Below are positions 33,987-46,634 of a DNA stretch of 64,000 bases, in pieces; the first letter of the stretch is position 1; each line of letters opens with the position of its first letter. Source of the DNA: Terfezia claveryi. Its lineage: Eukaryota > Ascomycota > Pezizomycetes > Pezizales > Pezizaceae. Both the position numbers and the translations under genes were made by a program. Below the pieces are notes generated by a model. That model searched no databases. It was not told the origin of the DNA and saw only the letters and a list, made by a program, of their open reading frames with translations. The stretch covers positions 62,001 through 126,000 of the forward strand of contig WHUX01000152.1 in NCBI GenBank assembly GCA_015179025.1, written 5' to 3'.

Positions 33987-35972
33987 TAGTGAGAGAGAGT
34001 ATTTTATAGGTTTTGATTGACCTTTTAAGGGGTTAATGACTTCAGTAGTGAAAAGTATCCCATCTCAGTTGGAATTGTGTCCATCTTCATAACAGTACCA
34101 GGTTGAGGGTTCATGTAAATTGGAGACACAATATATATATGATATGCGAACCGAGTTTAATTCTGGTCAGGTATTATCCCACTCGGGACCCTCCAGACGC
34201 GGAACCCTCCTGGATTCCTGGCAATTTAATTCTTCTGGGCATCTAAAGCAGCCCAAACCCACCATAACATTTCATGAGCAGTGCTGTGGTTCGTGAAGTT
34301 TTTTTACTCATGAAAATCTTTGCTAGTCTCCAGATGGAGGTGATACAGTATTATTAATACGATACCACCAATATATGGGGATTGGAAAGATTGTTACAAG
34401 AGCCTTTGATTGCAGCATTCGTCCGTTCTTAATCTTTAAGCCTCGTGATTGGTAATTTAAACAACTTTCCAACACATTCACAACTACAGCAATACCCACA
34501 ATGTATAAGAATACATACAAGCCTTCACATCGGTGCCATCTCTGTCTGAACGAGTAACAGAAGCCTAGACTTTTCTAGCAACTAGGTACCTTACGATATG
34601 CAACCTACAACCGCAATCTTGGATGGCGGATGTTCATGGAGGGAAGTAGCGTAAAGTGTGGGTGGCTAAAAAATTTACCCTCAATTAGACATTCTCTGCT
34701 GTAACATAGTGACTCAATGTAGAATAAATCAATAAAAAATATCAAAACTAATAGTCAGGATTAGGCGTTCAGTGTGGCATGGGTGACGGTGATTTTGTCG
34801 TTCACTAAATATAGCTATTGAGTAACCTATGGTGGCTCGTCATACCGTCCCGAAAGATGGTACATACAAGTACGGGGTTCATTGCGTTGTGGAACCCAGC
34901 GCCAGGTAGTCCACACTGTTGCCAGTGGGCTTGAGGGCCTCGCACTCTCTGATCACTCTCTGATTGCCTTAATTGAGAAAGTGAGGGAGAGTGTTTTATA
35001 GGTCTTGACCTATGTATGGTTGATGACTTCAGTGAAGCAAGATATTTCATCTTAGTTGGAATTCTGTTTGCTTTTATATGTATAAGAACCAGGTTGAGTG
35101 GCTTATGCAAATTGGAGACAATATATATGCTTGATTCTGGTAGTATAATCCCACGCCAGGAATAATCCGACACGGCCTCCGAGATACAGAGCTCGTTCCT
35201 AGCAATTTGGTTCTCTTGAGGCAGCTCAATGAACGCTCAAAAGTTGAGTGATCACAATTGTGATAACTCTGAAGGATAATTCGTTACTATATGAGTCCAT
35301 GAAGTTGATGCATGGTTATTAAAGTATATTGACTGAGGCGGCATTCTGCTCCAACAGTACTATATAGCTTGGTACATATCATTTAGCTACAGCTGTTCTA
35401 CTCTAGTCTATGGTCTGTTTAAATACTGACATACATAGTGGCCAGCATCCCATTTTTTTCAGCTGGAGTATCTCATTGATATTTACAGTCACTTGCAGCT
35501 GTCGTATCCCAGCTTGGTGGTGTCGGGCTGCCGTTTGATGGTGGCAATATTTCAAACTCACTGTAACATCTCAAATTCAGGGTGCTGTGGTTCGTGAAGT
35601 TTAACCCACGAAATTTTTCCAGCAAACTGTGTTATCGATACGGTACCGCATATGGTGATTTGATGCTTGGAGGTTTGAGTTCTGTGTAACATAGCGGCAA
35701 GTGCCCTTAGTTTCAGCATGGCTTGAAACGGCAATTCGTCACTTCCTAATCTTTAAGTCTCGTGATCGGCAATGTAAGGACAAACTTTCAAAACATCCAA
35801 AACTACAGCAATACTTACAATCCGTAAGAACATATACAAACTTTTCTCGTTCCCAACATACACAAGCCATCATAACAGCGTCATCTCTGTCTGAGCAAAT
35901 AACAGAAGCCTAGGCCTTTTATTTCACGCTAACGACTACCTTACAACCTGCAACCTACAACCACAAACTAAT

Positions 35973-36008
35973 CCCAGAGAGAAAGAGAGAGAGAGAGGGA
36001 GGAAGAGA
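35973..36008. repeat. GA-rich microsatellite
   Basis: GAGAGAAAGAGAGAGAGAGA and following GA/GGA units lie just upstream of the start at 36034, within the promoter or leader of that gene. (GA)n tracts here could affect expression, but this is only inferred from position. Confidence 0.75.
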
Positions 36009-36033
36009 CATCAAAGTTTGGTTTATATAAAGA

Positions 36034-37931
36034 ATGCCTGCAGCTGGTGACCTTTACCAAATCACCCCAAGGGCACCCGTGCCCATTCCTGCGAGTCTAC
36101 GAGACACATTGAAGATCCTGCTAGAGGAGGAGCTATGTATGTACTAATGCTTTCATCATGCTTTTACTTCTCTTCTCTTTTACAGCGGGGGTTAGGAGGA
36201 ACGATGCACAAGTCACCATAGACCGGGGCAATATACATGTCTGTTAACAATACCTACAGACCTTCCCGGTATCGACCTCCTCAGCAATCTTCTTGCCCAA
36301 GGATTCGGCCGATCTTCCAATAGCACAAATAATGAAACAATCTACGTCCCGCCTCCCATATATATCTCCCTCCTAACCACTCTCCTTGCTCACCCACACT
36401 TCACCACCCACATCCCCAGGACAGGCAGAGTAGACCGAGATTTTCCCCTTCTACCAGCACACGCTGAGCGCGTGCTCCGCCGATATCTTGCCCTCGCAGG
36501 AGCGCGTGGGGCGGGGATTATTGACGCATGGCAGTTTAAAGAAGTGAGTAGGAGAAGAGGGATGAGAGGTGGAAGTATAAGTGCGGGTGTGATGGGTGAG
36601 AGTTCAGAGGCATTTGAGGATGATAAGCTAGACCTCAGGTTTGCCCAAAAAGAGAGCATTTTTGACCGTGGGGACGATTTCTGGGCGGTCATGGGATGGG
36701 GATTCACGTGTGCTTGTGCAAAGGGTAAGGGAGAAAGGGAGAAATGGATGAGGAGGAGATGGGAAGGGGCATGGAGGAGGTTGATTGGAGTGGCTGTAGA
36801 GGGATTGGAGAGGGATTGGGCGGAGCGGGGTAAGGTGGAAAATATGCTCGGAGGACCAGAAATAGCTGGGGACGAGGGAAGAGAGGGTGCATTGGTGCTG
36901 AAGTACTTACCTGGAACGACTGGGAGTGTGGGGGTGAGAAGAGTGGCGAGGGCAATATTTGCAAATGGAAGGGGCAGAATGAGTGGGGAGTGGAAGGAAG
37001 TATGGGCGTGGGAAGCGGCGGCTCCAAGTTCAGCTAAACGTAAGACTACGGGAGGGAAGGTATTGAATAAGAAGGGCAAGAAAGGGAGCAAGAAAGGAAA
37101 TGAGGGTGATGACAAGACGGTGAGGGAAAGGCTAGGAGTGTTTGACGAGAGTGAGGATGATTACTTTAGTGATGCCTCTGATACTGCTGGAATTGAAACG
37201 AGGGATTCTTCTGAGGAGGATACGATATCAGTTGGGATTACCCCCCAACCTTCGGCACTTCCACCTAATGCCGCGGATGCTTGGGGAGGGTTAGATGCTA
37301 TAGAGCTTAGACAGAAGATTATCATGCTAGTAGGCTTTTTCCTTCCACTGAGTGAACCAATGGAGACTGACCTTCAGTGCAGCTTTTGGATGTTTGCAAT
37401 AATGGCTACTACCTTCCCTCAGAAATACTCCACGAGGCATTCACAGACCACATTCTCCCTTTATCCCTATGGGAATTGCCACTCTTTACTACATCTTCAA
37501 GTCTCTGTACCGATGGGCAGGCATTTATTCCTACAACGTCACATCAGAAGAATTTAGCACACTTGATCAAGCACCTTCTTGACGCGCTCATGGAATCCGA
37601 AGCCCCTATGCCATCTGAGGAGTCCGAGGAATTGGATATGAAGGAATTAGTTATTTGTTATCTTCCATATGGCGCAAAGTCAGGGAAAGTAGTGGATAAT
37701 CTCAAGGTAGGATTCTTGATTGAGAAATTGATGAGGGGCTTATTGAAAAGTGGGGGAACTGATGGAGTAGAGAGAGATTGGGCGGTGGAAGCGTTGGAGA
37801 AAGGCATAGAGAGTAGGAAAAAAAATGGGGGGAAGATTCTAGGTGGGAAAAAGGAGGACGAGATGATGGCGAGGAAATGGTTGGAGGAGGGGGAGCAGAG
37901 GCTGCACATGCTGGTGGAGGAGGGTTGGTGA
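36034..37931 (+). CDS. Conserved filamentous-fungal protein of unknown function
   Basis: Three exons (36034-36136, 36260-37329, 37383-37931) give 573 residues. It starts MPAAGDLYQITPRAPVPIPA, with LEEELYLPGIDLLSNLLAQ across the first junction. A middle segment DDFWAVMGWGFTCACAKGKG and RDWAERGKVENM recalls a block (FWxVxGWAFNCS...DW) that I associate with uncharacterised Pezizomycotina proteins. LVLKYL then VRRVARAIFANG follows, then a low-complexity Lys/Gly/Asp linker (about 395-460). The last part, LLDVCNNGYYLPSEILHEAF to HMLVEEGW, is mostly helical. No signal peptide, membrane segment or known catalytic motif is seen. Intron 1 (123 nt) was chosen because it alone keeps the frame; a shorter intron ending at 36185 leads to a stop. 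The coding strand is very purine-rich between 36540 and 37200. Confidence 0.7.
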
Positions 37932-38352
37932 AAGTCCTCCATGGGCTGCGAGGTAGAAAGTATAGATGTACGTAAGGTGATCTTAGGATATATAATACAT
38001 ATATTCTGTATATATAATTTTTGTTTCGTGCTTGCTTTTAGGAGGACCCCGGAGATTCGTTCAATGTTTCCTTCCAGTCTCGCTCCATTTGTCTCATTAA
38101 AATAACTGGAAACTGTACCTCTAATGTGAGTGTGCGGTTTCATAAGCCCTTCAAAATACCACCATAGCGCCTCTCCCGTTACTCAGTTACCTAATTGTCT
38201 TGGTACTGACGCTTGGCGAGCATTCATATGTGTATAGCTAGTTGTCCCAATTCTAACATCTTCCAACCAGCTCCAGATTTGCCATATATACCCATTTAGA
38301 ATACATATACCTATACGTTTTCGATTCTTACTACTAGATTGAATAGGATATC

Positions 38353-39149
38353 ATGATGGCCGATTCAGCTGTTCCCTCAACAGTCGAGAACCCTGGCGTG
38401 TTTAGATACGTGTTGGGGTTTTTGCTTGTGGGTGCTGCTTGGTGAGTTTATCGTACCTTTCGTTATGATACCCAGGGAGCGGAGTACGGACCGTATTTAC
38501 GCTGGATATTTACTTATCCCAGGCGAGATGGGAATGTTAGGCTAATAAGGGATTTAATTAAAGGGGCATGACTTCCCCGTTTATGAGGAAGGCTGCAGTC
38601 AATTACGTCCCGTCCAAGAGAGCGGTTTTGGAGGATCCGAGTGTGGGAGTTGTGAAGAAGTTCTTTTTGAAGTAAGTATTATCGTATACATATGAATCAG
38701 TTTTATCAATACTATCTGATTGACTGACTGACGCGGCTCTGGTAAAGGGTCATATATGCCGTCTTTGACCTTCTCCGTCGGCCTAGTTATGCCATACCAT
38801 TATGTAAGTGCTACAGTGAGGAGAAGGTAGTCTCCAAAAAATGTATATGGGCTAATGAGTACATTAACAATGAGGGTAGTGATTAACCTGACGGGATCCA
38901 TCTGGTTTTTCTTGCTCATTGGGCAGGCAGAGTTGAGTTTGACGGTGCCGATTATCAACTCGGTGGCGTTTTTGTTTACGGTTTTAGGGGAATTTTTGGC
39001 GGAGGGGAAGGGCGTGGAGAGAGGTATGTGATACCAATAAAGATATTGGGTTTGAATTGGCAGAAGATGCTGATGAGATGGTAGATACCTGGGCAGGGAT
39101 GGCAATGGTTTGCGGGGGAATTGCACTGTGTGTACAGAGTAAGCTGTAG
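38353..39149 (+). CDS. TMEM234-like small membrane protein
   Basis: A member of the TMEM234 (UPF0546) group, small four-helix membrane proteins of the drug/metabolite-transporter-like type with no established substrate. Five short exons (38353-38441, 38564-38671, 38748-38803, 38880-39023, 39085-39149) join in frame to 153 residues. Helix 1 is FRYVLGFLLVGAAWGMTSPF, with the WG-T-PF signature split by intron 1. Helices 2-3 include LINLTGSIWFFLLIGQAEL and SLTVPIINSVAFLFTVLGEF, and helix 4 is DTWAGMAMVCGGIALCVQS. The family line N-TGS-WFFLLxG-AELSLTVPI-NS-AFLFT-LGE is complete. Two in-frame ATGs start the gene; the first was chosen. Probably in an internal membrane such as the ER. Confidence 0.85.
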
Positions 39150-41674
39150 GATTAGATTTAGAAGGAGATTTGTTGAGAAGATATTGGTTTAGTTGCTGTT
39201 TCTTTGCATATTCGTGGTAAATGGTGGTGGGGAGATATATATAGCCATATCAGGAGTGCTCTGTGCATTGTGAATGGAATTGAGTTCTTTGGGAGAGTTT
39301 AGAATAGAATTCCACTGCAACTCGACATGAATCCCTCCACACTTGAGGACGGTTTAAACAACGGTTAATTCTTATTCTATGTTCCCTTTCCCATAACCAT
39401 CTCATCACTACTTATATATGTATGATATGAAAACCATAGCCTGGTTTATATACCGCACCTCAGTCTTCGCCGGATCCGGTACGAATGATAGCGTAGCGTG
39501 ATGATCACGAGACTACTTACCCAAAGTCAGCTTCCTTGCCATTTACTTTCTCTTTCATATCAACAACATTAATAGTTAGGTTTCTTCCCCACGTTTCTGG
39601 TATTCCTGTCGTAACCCACGTTACTGGTATACCTGTCGTAACGGCACGGAAACGTTGGGAGGTGGGACCCTGTCTACGTTCCCGCGATTGCATACATTGC
39701 ACCAGAATGCTGTCTCAAGTACCGGCTACGAAATCTAACCCTACATCTTACCTACGGGGCAGCGGCTGAAATTATCAAGCAAGAGCAAAAAAAATTGATT
39801 GACCACGTATACCCTGGTTCGGAAAGCTTTGGAAAATGTCCTGACGAATATCAAGGGATATTCTCTTCGAATTTCAAGCTGAGATTAATTGGCATGAGCT
39901 TTATTAGACTGGGGCCGATAGGTCATATGACCACACGAGTATGCACCATCTTTTACTGTGCAGAAATGAAGAAGGGGATATTAATTGTATATCAATCTTG
40001 AGATTTCCAGCCCCTGGTTACAGAAAGTACTCCCGATAGGAGTTATGCCCAACGAACACTCTATCGTCAACCTGGCTGTGTGACCAATGGAGTGTGTATG
40101 TACCTGGATGGGATAACTGCTGTGCAGCATGTAGCATACCACCAATGACGATCCCTATTGGCCCCGTCGGCGGGCATGAGGCACATGCACAAGGTTTTCC
40201 ACCGCCTCTGGTGGATCATATCCGGAGTTGCGAGCTGCCTTCAATTTCCCGAGGCCCTCCGCAGGGGTGCTGAAGCGGGAAAAGCCAAACCACATTCGCT
40301 CTTCCAACTCATGATATTTCTCCTAAACATTTGGGTGTTTAAACAATTTGCACGAAGTATCCTGATTGTCATCGCACTGTTTCGTCACACATACATGCCC
40401 AAGTCTTATCGGCTCGGGGGAGCTTGCGGCACTAGGCAATCCGAGCTCTGTTTGGCTGGTCGTAAACCAGTATTCTTCATCGCTTTGAGAAGGACCCCTG
40501 CCATCTGTGGATTCGAATCAATATGGACATTGATGACATCGACAGAAAGGGAATAACAGAAATAAACGGCACTGCCTGACCAATAATAGTGCTTCAGGGC
40601 GCCCCCTTCAGTCGGAGACAGTGGGGTTCAGGGAAGGTCGTCAAGCGACGAGGGGTAAGATTGTTTACTTGATTGTTTCTAGAGGCTGCAAGATTAATAA
40701 TACCGGCGTTACGTTTTCTCGCTGCGCATGCGCCTTTGAGTCTTGCGTTGCTTCCCTGCCAGCTGGAGCAAGAGCCGGGTACTTCAGATTTGGTTACTGC
40801 GCTGCCAGAAAGAAGGAACTCTACTCAACTGTCTAGTTGAGAGGCATAGAGGCCAGTTCTGTTGACGCCTGTTGAGCGGTGGTTGGTCACTTTGGTGAGT
40901 TCCAACTTACAACAGCCTGCTGGTGCTGTGCCTCTCGATTTTACCTTTGGCCATATTCACAGCTCCCCCCCACTCAGCTTCCAGCCCAAACACCTCTCTA
41001 CCTACACAGATCTGCTCCCTACCTATTCTTGAGGTTTATGCTCCCCTGCCTACGGCCATTCGCCTGAGTCGCAGGTAGCAGTGGTCACAATTCTGCCCCC
41101 TGCGCATCTTTTCGTTCTGTTTTGCACTCAAAATAAACGCAGCGCAGCTCCGCCTGCCCTACGTACACGCTGCGTTGCCTTGTGCGACGCTCTCTGTTTT
41201 CTCTTGAGAGGGAAGAGAGTTACGTCCTTCTCATTTGCTGCGCTGCGCTGTCCATCCATTCCAAAAAGCCATCTCACGCATCCATCTGTACACACTTTTC
41301 TCCTTTTGACTGTATACACCACACAACCCCATCGCCACCACTATCCCAACCTTCACTCAGATCCTCCACTTCCGGTGTTTTTTCGGTTCGACATACAAGC
41401 AGAAGCAGACAATCAATCACCTTACAGCTACCGAAAAAACTCACCACGCATACAACTTCACAAATAAACTACTTTGTTTTCAGCGTGTCCACTGGCTCTC
41501 TCGCATTCACAGTTTCCCCTCACCGCACCCCGCATTCAGACAAACATCGCAGATACTTATTTTGTACATCACCGACCAGGCCTCGGTCGCAAATTTTTAA
41601 CCTTCTGATATAGGTAACAGCGCTGTCTCAGGGGTGTGTTCCCTTAGCAACAGCAATAACAACATAAAGCAAAC
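39150..41674. other. Long intergenic region, no supported gene
   Basis: No conserved open frame. A direct repeat GGTAT(T/A)CCTGTCGTAAC occurs at about 39599 and 39626. From about 40960 to 41600 the plus strand is C/T- and CA-rich, probably the promoter and leader of the large gene starting at 41675. Confidence 0.5.
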
Positions 41675-44600
41675 ATGGGAAGGGAAGACGTCTCGATGGT
41701 GAGCTCACTAGGTAGCTATACACCAACCGATCTCTCTCGGAAAACAGAGCGCACTAGCGTTTCGGTTCCGGACGATGGGCGAGCGATCACAATCCATACC
41801 AACCGCAGAAGGCGTGGGGACGAAGCCAATGGAGCCCTTACAGCCGTATCACAAACATCTCTGCTCATAGAGTATTACGAGAGTGGCAAGAGGGTCGATG
41901 GTGTCCCTACTTCGCGCCCTAGTGTTAGGGTCAAACTAACCCCCTCGTCCAACAAGGGGCGGTCGCAGGTCAAATCTCGAGACCCCACTGAGTTGAGTGC
42001 TCGTGAGACTGCGCGCCGTTCGTCTCATAGCAATCGCGCATCGCTCCCGCTGCCAAAGGGAGAGGATCGTCTTACGCTGGGTGAAGACCGTGTGGACCCA
42101 AATGGGCGCACAAGGTCATTGTCTGGCGACTTTTCTTCAAATCTTTCTATGGAAGATGATGATGATAGTAGGGCCCCCATCGATGTTACTATTTACAGCG
42201 GTGAAAGTCCATCGATTCACAACTCTTCAGGTCGCTACCACGAAACAGCAGACATCACGATCCGAACGAAAAGAGACAGATCGTCTTCAAAGAAGAAGCA
42301 TCGCGATTCCTACGGTCAAGATACATTGTCGCCAAATGTGGCGAAGAAGGGAAGAAGCAGAAGCACGAGCAGGGAATACGATGATAATTTGAAGCCCAAG
42401 CTTGGGCGGAGAAGAAGCAGGAGTTTGAGCCAGGATCGTGTTTCTCAGAAGGTCAGGGAGAAGATTGAGAAACTGGGAGGAGAAGTGGTTTCAAAGTCGA
42501 AGTCGAAGAGTATTGATGACAACGGTAACCTCAAGGCACCTCGACGCCGCCGAGACAGGAGCACTAGCCGTGATCGTGCCCACAAGAAGGGAGAGGAAGG
42601 TGAAGGGGTCATAAATAAATTATCTGACAATCAGCAGTATGACCCGGCTTTGCTTGAGGCAGTTGAAGACTCAATTAGAAAGCTTATACTCCCCCATTTT
42701 CACGAGCTCAAGGTTAGTCAAAACAAATCAAAATTCGACCGGGCTCTTGCTGCCGTATCGGCAAAGGTTCAGCCACGACTTGCTGTTGCAGACGACCCTA
42801 GAGGAGTTAAGAGTGCAAGCATGCCGGATGTCAGCAAACCGGCTGTGGTCTTGCAACCTGATTTCGATAAGGGCAAAGGTCAAGGTTTTATTGTTTCCAC
42901 TCCCCGAGATCGCTCGCCAGCGAGAGGAGGCGAAGCAAACTATACTGCCGAAAGCCTCAAATCAGATGTTTCTTACTCCAGAGCTCCAGGACTTGGACCG
43001 ACATTGTTGGCTGATGGACATTCTATTCATTCGGTGCACTCTGACCGAGGTGAAGGAGTGCTTCTGGAGCCTGTCAAGGATGTAGCACCAGACCAACGCC
43101 TTTCCATGCCGCCTATGCCCCTCGACTATCCCGAGAGTAATTCTGGAGAAACTAGGGTTTCTATTCGCACCGAGCAGGACGGCCTGCCCTACCCGGAGGA
43201 CGCACATGCCGGCATGCCAGGGACGGGAAACAGCCCACGTTCCCGGGCGTCTAGCATCGATTCGCTGGACAGCATTGGCGGGCGAAAAATAATTAGAGAG
43301 CCCGAGTCCGAGCTTGCCCCAAGTACACTTTACCCCGAGGACCACGAAGATAGACCGCACAGTACTACCTCCATCGACTCGGGCTCGCGAGTTTCAGTGC
43401 TTTCTATCCAGCGCGCTCACATCGCACAGGCGAAACCGATTGTTGTCAACTCCCCGTCCCAGCTGTCCATCCCCTCCATATCTGACACACCCAGTACCAA
43501 ATTTGCACGACAACGACGCAAAGGCAAGGCGCGGGACGATTTCATTGGTGACGCTGACGAAGATGACGACAAGGAGTACGCGCCCACCGACCTATCGAAC
43601 AACGAAGCGGCCCCACCCGCCAAGAACTCCGCGGATTGGTTTGCTGAGCAACGTGAATTGGCACAACAAAAGGCCCTGCTGGACCCAAACCTCCAACGCG
43701 CTGCTATCGAGGTCCGCCATATGTCTGCACACGATGAAAGAAGCGTTGAAGATATGCAGTCAGATAAGGTACGACCCGGACAAGAAGTCTATGGCATAAG
43801 TGCCTTCAACCCTTCCCTCGTCTCTACCCCTTTCGCAATCGAGTCCAACGTTGCATCAATCCGAGACGGCATGTCTAATCTCTCCTTCCAGACGCTTCCC
43901 GTCCTGTCGGGAAATAATTCGTACCCAGATCCCAGCGACCCTATGCCCAACGTCCACCACATGTCGCCAGATCATGACTACGATGAAGTAACCAACCCTT
44001 CTGATATCCAAGGGCCGATCAGCGACAGAAACCAGAACTGGGATGATCTCGCTCCAGTGAACATCAGTGACGGCAAGAGCCAAGTCAAGGATGAAGGATA
44101 CGCTAGTCCCGGTTTTTCATCGCCTGGCCCATCTGCCCATCCGATGGGAGGAATTGACGACATCATGGAGAGCGACGAATATAATTCCCCACACCGAGGC
44201 AGACACAGTCGGGTGGGAAGCGGTGGCTCTCACGGCATGCCTGATCAATTGTACGACAGCGCGACCGGAAGAGGCGTAGAGAGGATCCAGTCCAAGGATA
44301 TTATAGCTTTGATGGACCACGTGCGTGATTATTTCCAGATACTATTTATTTTTGGCCGTGGGGTTCACTAACTTAGTATTTTTTTTATAGCTTACGGTCC
44401 GAGACGCGCAGCGTAATGCACGAGATACCGAAATATTGATCACTCTTGTCCGCAGTGCGGCGGAAATGCGAAATGCCAACGAGGACCTGAAGAAGCAACT
44501 AGAGCAAGTAAAACATGAAATCATCCATCAGGTTGATCAAAATACAGAAAGGACCGTCCAGAAAGTTCTCATCGGGCCTCGGCCACAGCCTATAAGTGCA

Positions 44601-46634
44601 CCGAGGGTACGAAGAAGTATTACTGAAGGTCCAACTGAAGAAGAAAAGAGGAAGAGCACCGGTATATTCAAGAAGGCCTTGAAAGGCTTGAGCATGAAGA
44701 GTGAGAAGGATCTCTCAAGAATTGAGGATATGTGAGTAATAATTATATTCTTGCGTGTTTTCATACATCATACTAGAGTTTTGCTAATTCACAACTACCA
44801 ATAGGCTTGTACGATTATTGGATGAAGTCGAAGGTTTGAGGGATGATAAGGCATTAATGTCTCAATACCAGCAAAGCATATTAGGCACGATTGAGTGTAT
44901 CAAGCCGACACCTCCTCACACGGCTTTAGATCCTCCTTCATCATCAACTGCGAACTCAGGATACTACACCGGTACTGGGCCGAGCGTAGTAGGGAGTGCT
45001 GGAGGGCCGTCGAGACAGGCTAGTGGGATCAAGGTTTTTGATGAAGTGAGGAATCACACAAATCACAGAATTTCGCCCATTGAGGAGCACGGTCCTAGCC
45101 CAGTACACACTAGAGGCCTTCCAATTGAGAGCCCACCACAGCAGATATCTGCCCCTCCAACTGCTAATCTTAACATCACAAGCAGTGGAGCCACTCCCAC
45201 AAAAATAACTGAGAAGACTGGTGGAAAGCGGGAGTCTAACAATTCGTCCATCTTTCCAAAGATCTCCAGATGGTCGGAGACAACTGCCTCCTCTGGTGTG
45301 CGGGGCTTCCTTAGGAAAGGAAAGGCTGGAAAGGAGTCTGAAGCTTCCATGTCAAATTCGGAATTCGACTTCTGGGCTGAATCAGGCCAGAATGGTCATC
45401 AGCCAGATCAGTTCGTGGATAGCCCTCGTGGACATGATTTGCAGTCGCCTGGGTTACCTCCATCATCAAGGGGTACTGACGCTCCAGTCAACCAGGCCAC
45501 GATTCGCTCGTCTCTGGAAGTTAAGCATCCCCAGCCAAAGACGGTATACCGGCACAAGTTGGAGCAACAAGCCCAGGAGCTACTTAACATGAATCCAGAT
45601 ATGAATCACTCCAGCCCTAGTTTGGTCAGGTCATTCGACGATAAGGGTGGCAATGCCCCAATGTCCCCTATGTCTGATGGATACACAAATTCCATGGCCG
45701 CCAGCGACGTTCCTCCCGCAAGGCCACCCAAGATCCTGGAGGAGTATGAGGGAAACCCATCCCCAGTCTCTGGCCCACTGAAAGAGAAAAAGAGCAAAGA
45801 GAGGAATAGGGACCGCACGCACCGCAAGGATCGCGAAAAGGACCGAGATGCAGAATATAAAGACAAGGAAACCCGCCGAAGGGAACGCCAAGAGAAAAGA
45901 GAAAGACGTGAGCGCCGAGAGCGCGAAAAAGAAAATGGGGGTGAAAAGAGCCAAAGGTCCTCGAGGAGTAAGTTGAAGGAAGTGGGGGGAGAATATTTAG
46001 AAACGGATTTTAGGTCTGAATTAGATCAGGTAAGGCCACTGTTTTCTCACCACCAGTCGATGGAGAGTGAGGTGTCGCTTGAGGCGTCAGAGCTACAGCT
46101 GCAGAGTCAAGTGCAAACACCAGTTAGTGAGAACTGGGAGAGAGGAAAGAGGAAGAAGCATTATAAGGGTACTGGTAATTATGATAATAGTAATTTGACG
46201 GCCGACTATGACGACTACCGCTCAGACGGGGTTCAGAGTCGAGATGAAATTTTTGGAAAGAGGAGTTCTATTGGGGGTGGCTATGGAAATGGCAGTGCGA
46301 GTGGAGGGGAGAATTGGGTTGAACATAATAACCACAACGATACTAGTGACCGCGTCTGGTTTCGCTGATGCTGATATTGTGTGTTTCTTTTAAGACACCA
46401 TCTACGACGACGAGATCGATCTCGAATGTTAGCAAGTTGAGAGGGCCGAGGCCGCAGAGCAGCCATAGTCATAAGGATCGGAAGAGCAGCAGTGAGAGGA
46501 GGGAGAGAAGGGAGAGGAGACATAGTGGGGAAGGATCGGTTGATGGGTTAGAGGCTAGTGGAACCGTGGTTAAGCGGCATAGAATCAAGAGCTCGCATGG
46601 AGTAGGATTGCAGGCGGGTGACTTTTTTAGCTGA
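41675..46634 (+). CDS. Large disordered/coiled-coil protein of unknown function (1591 residues)
   Basis: Four exons (41675-44320, 44391-44731, 44805-46353, 46395-46634) give 1591 residues. The N-terminus MGREDVSMVSSLGSYTPTDL is followed by TAVSQTSLLIEYYESGK and RPSVRVKLTPSS, a short motif I associate with uncharacterised Pezizomycotina proteins. Residues about 200-320 are Arg/Ser-rich (KKGRSRSTSRE, GRRRSRSLSQDR, RRRDRSTSRDR). A long Ser/Pro/Asp-rich region follows. The likely folded core spans exons 2-3: LTVRDAQRNARDTEILITLV, EMRNANEDLKKQLEQVKHEI (coiled coil), KVLIGPRPQPISAPR, FKKALKGLSMKSEKDLSRIE and MLVRLLDEVEGLRDDK. Near the C-terminus is an extremely charged stretch (KDREKDRDAEYKDKETRRR). 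The last intron uses a weak donor (GTCTGG) chosen to keep frame, so that junction is tentative. No enzyme motif, signal peptide or membrane helix is seen. Confidence 0.75.

Larger units (their letters stand above)
32870..36033. repeat. Degenerate segmental duplications between GH17 and the next gene
   Basis: About 33.99-34.21 kb and 34.98-35.18 kb share, in the same order, TTTTATAGGT(T/C)TTGA, GACTTCAGT, TTGGAATT, ACCAGGTTGAG and AAATTGGAGACA. About 34.44-34.59 kb and 35.76-35.92 kb share CTACAGCAATAC and TCATCTCTGTCTGA/ACAGAAGCCTAG. Related scraps (GAACTCGTTCCTA, TCGGGCTGCC, GTGGGGAAGAC) also occur at 33.05-33.45 kb. The copies are well diverged, so the duplication is old. Apart from one small secreted-peptide candidate no gene is seen. 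Confidence 0.6.

Noticed and set aside
36186..36246. Extra exon after 36185 in the conserved unknown gene
   Set aside because: Splicing at TTTTACAG leads to a stop at about 36246 unless a 21-nt intron is assumed. A single intron 36137-36259 keeps the frame.
40158..40556. 132-codon frame upstream of the large gene
   Set aside because: No codon bias, no conserved motif and no splice-site support.
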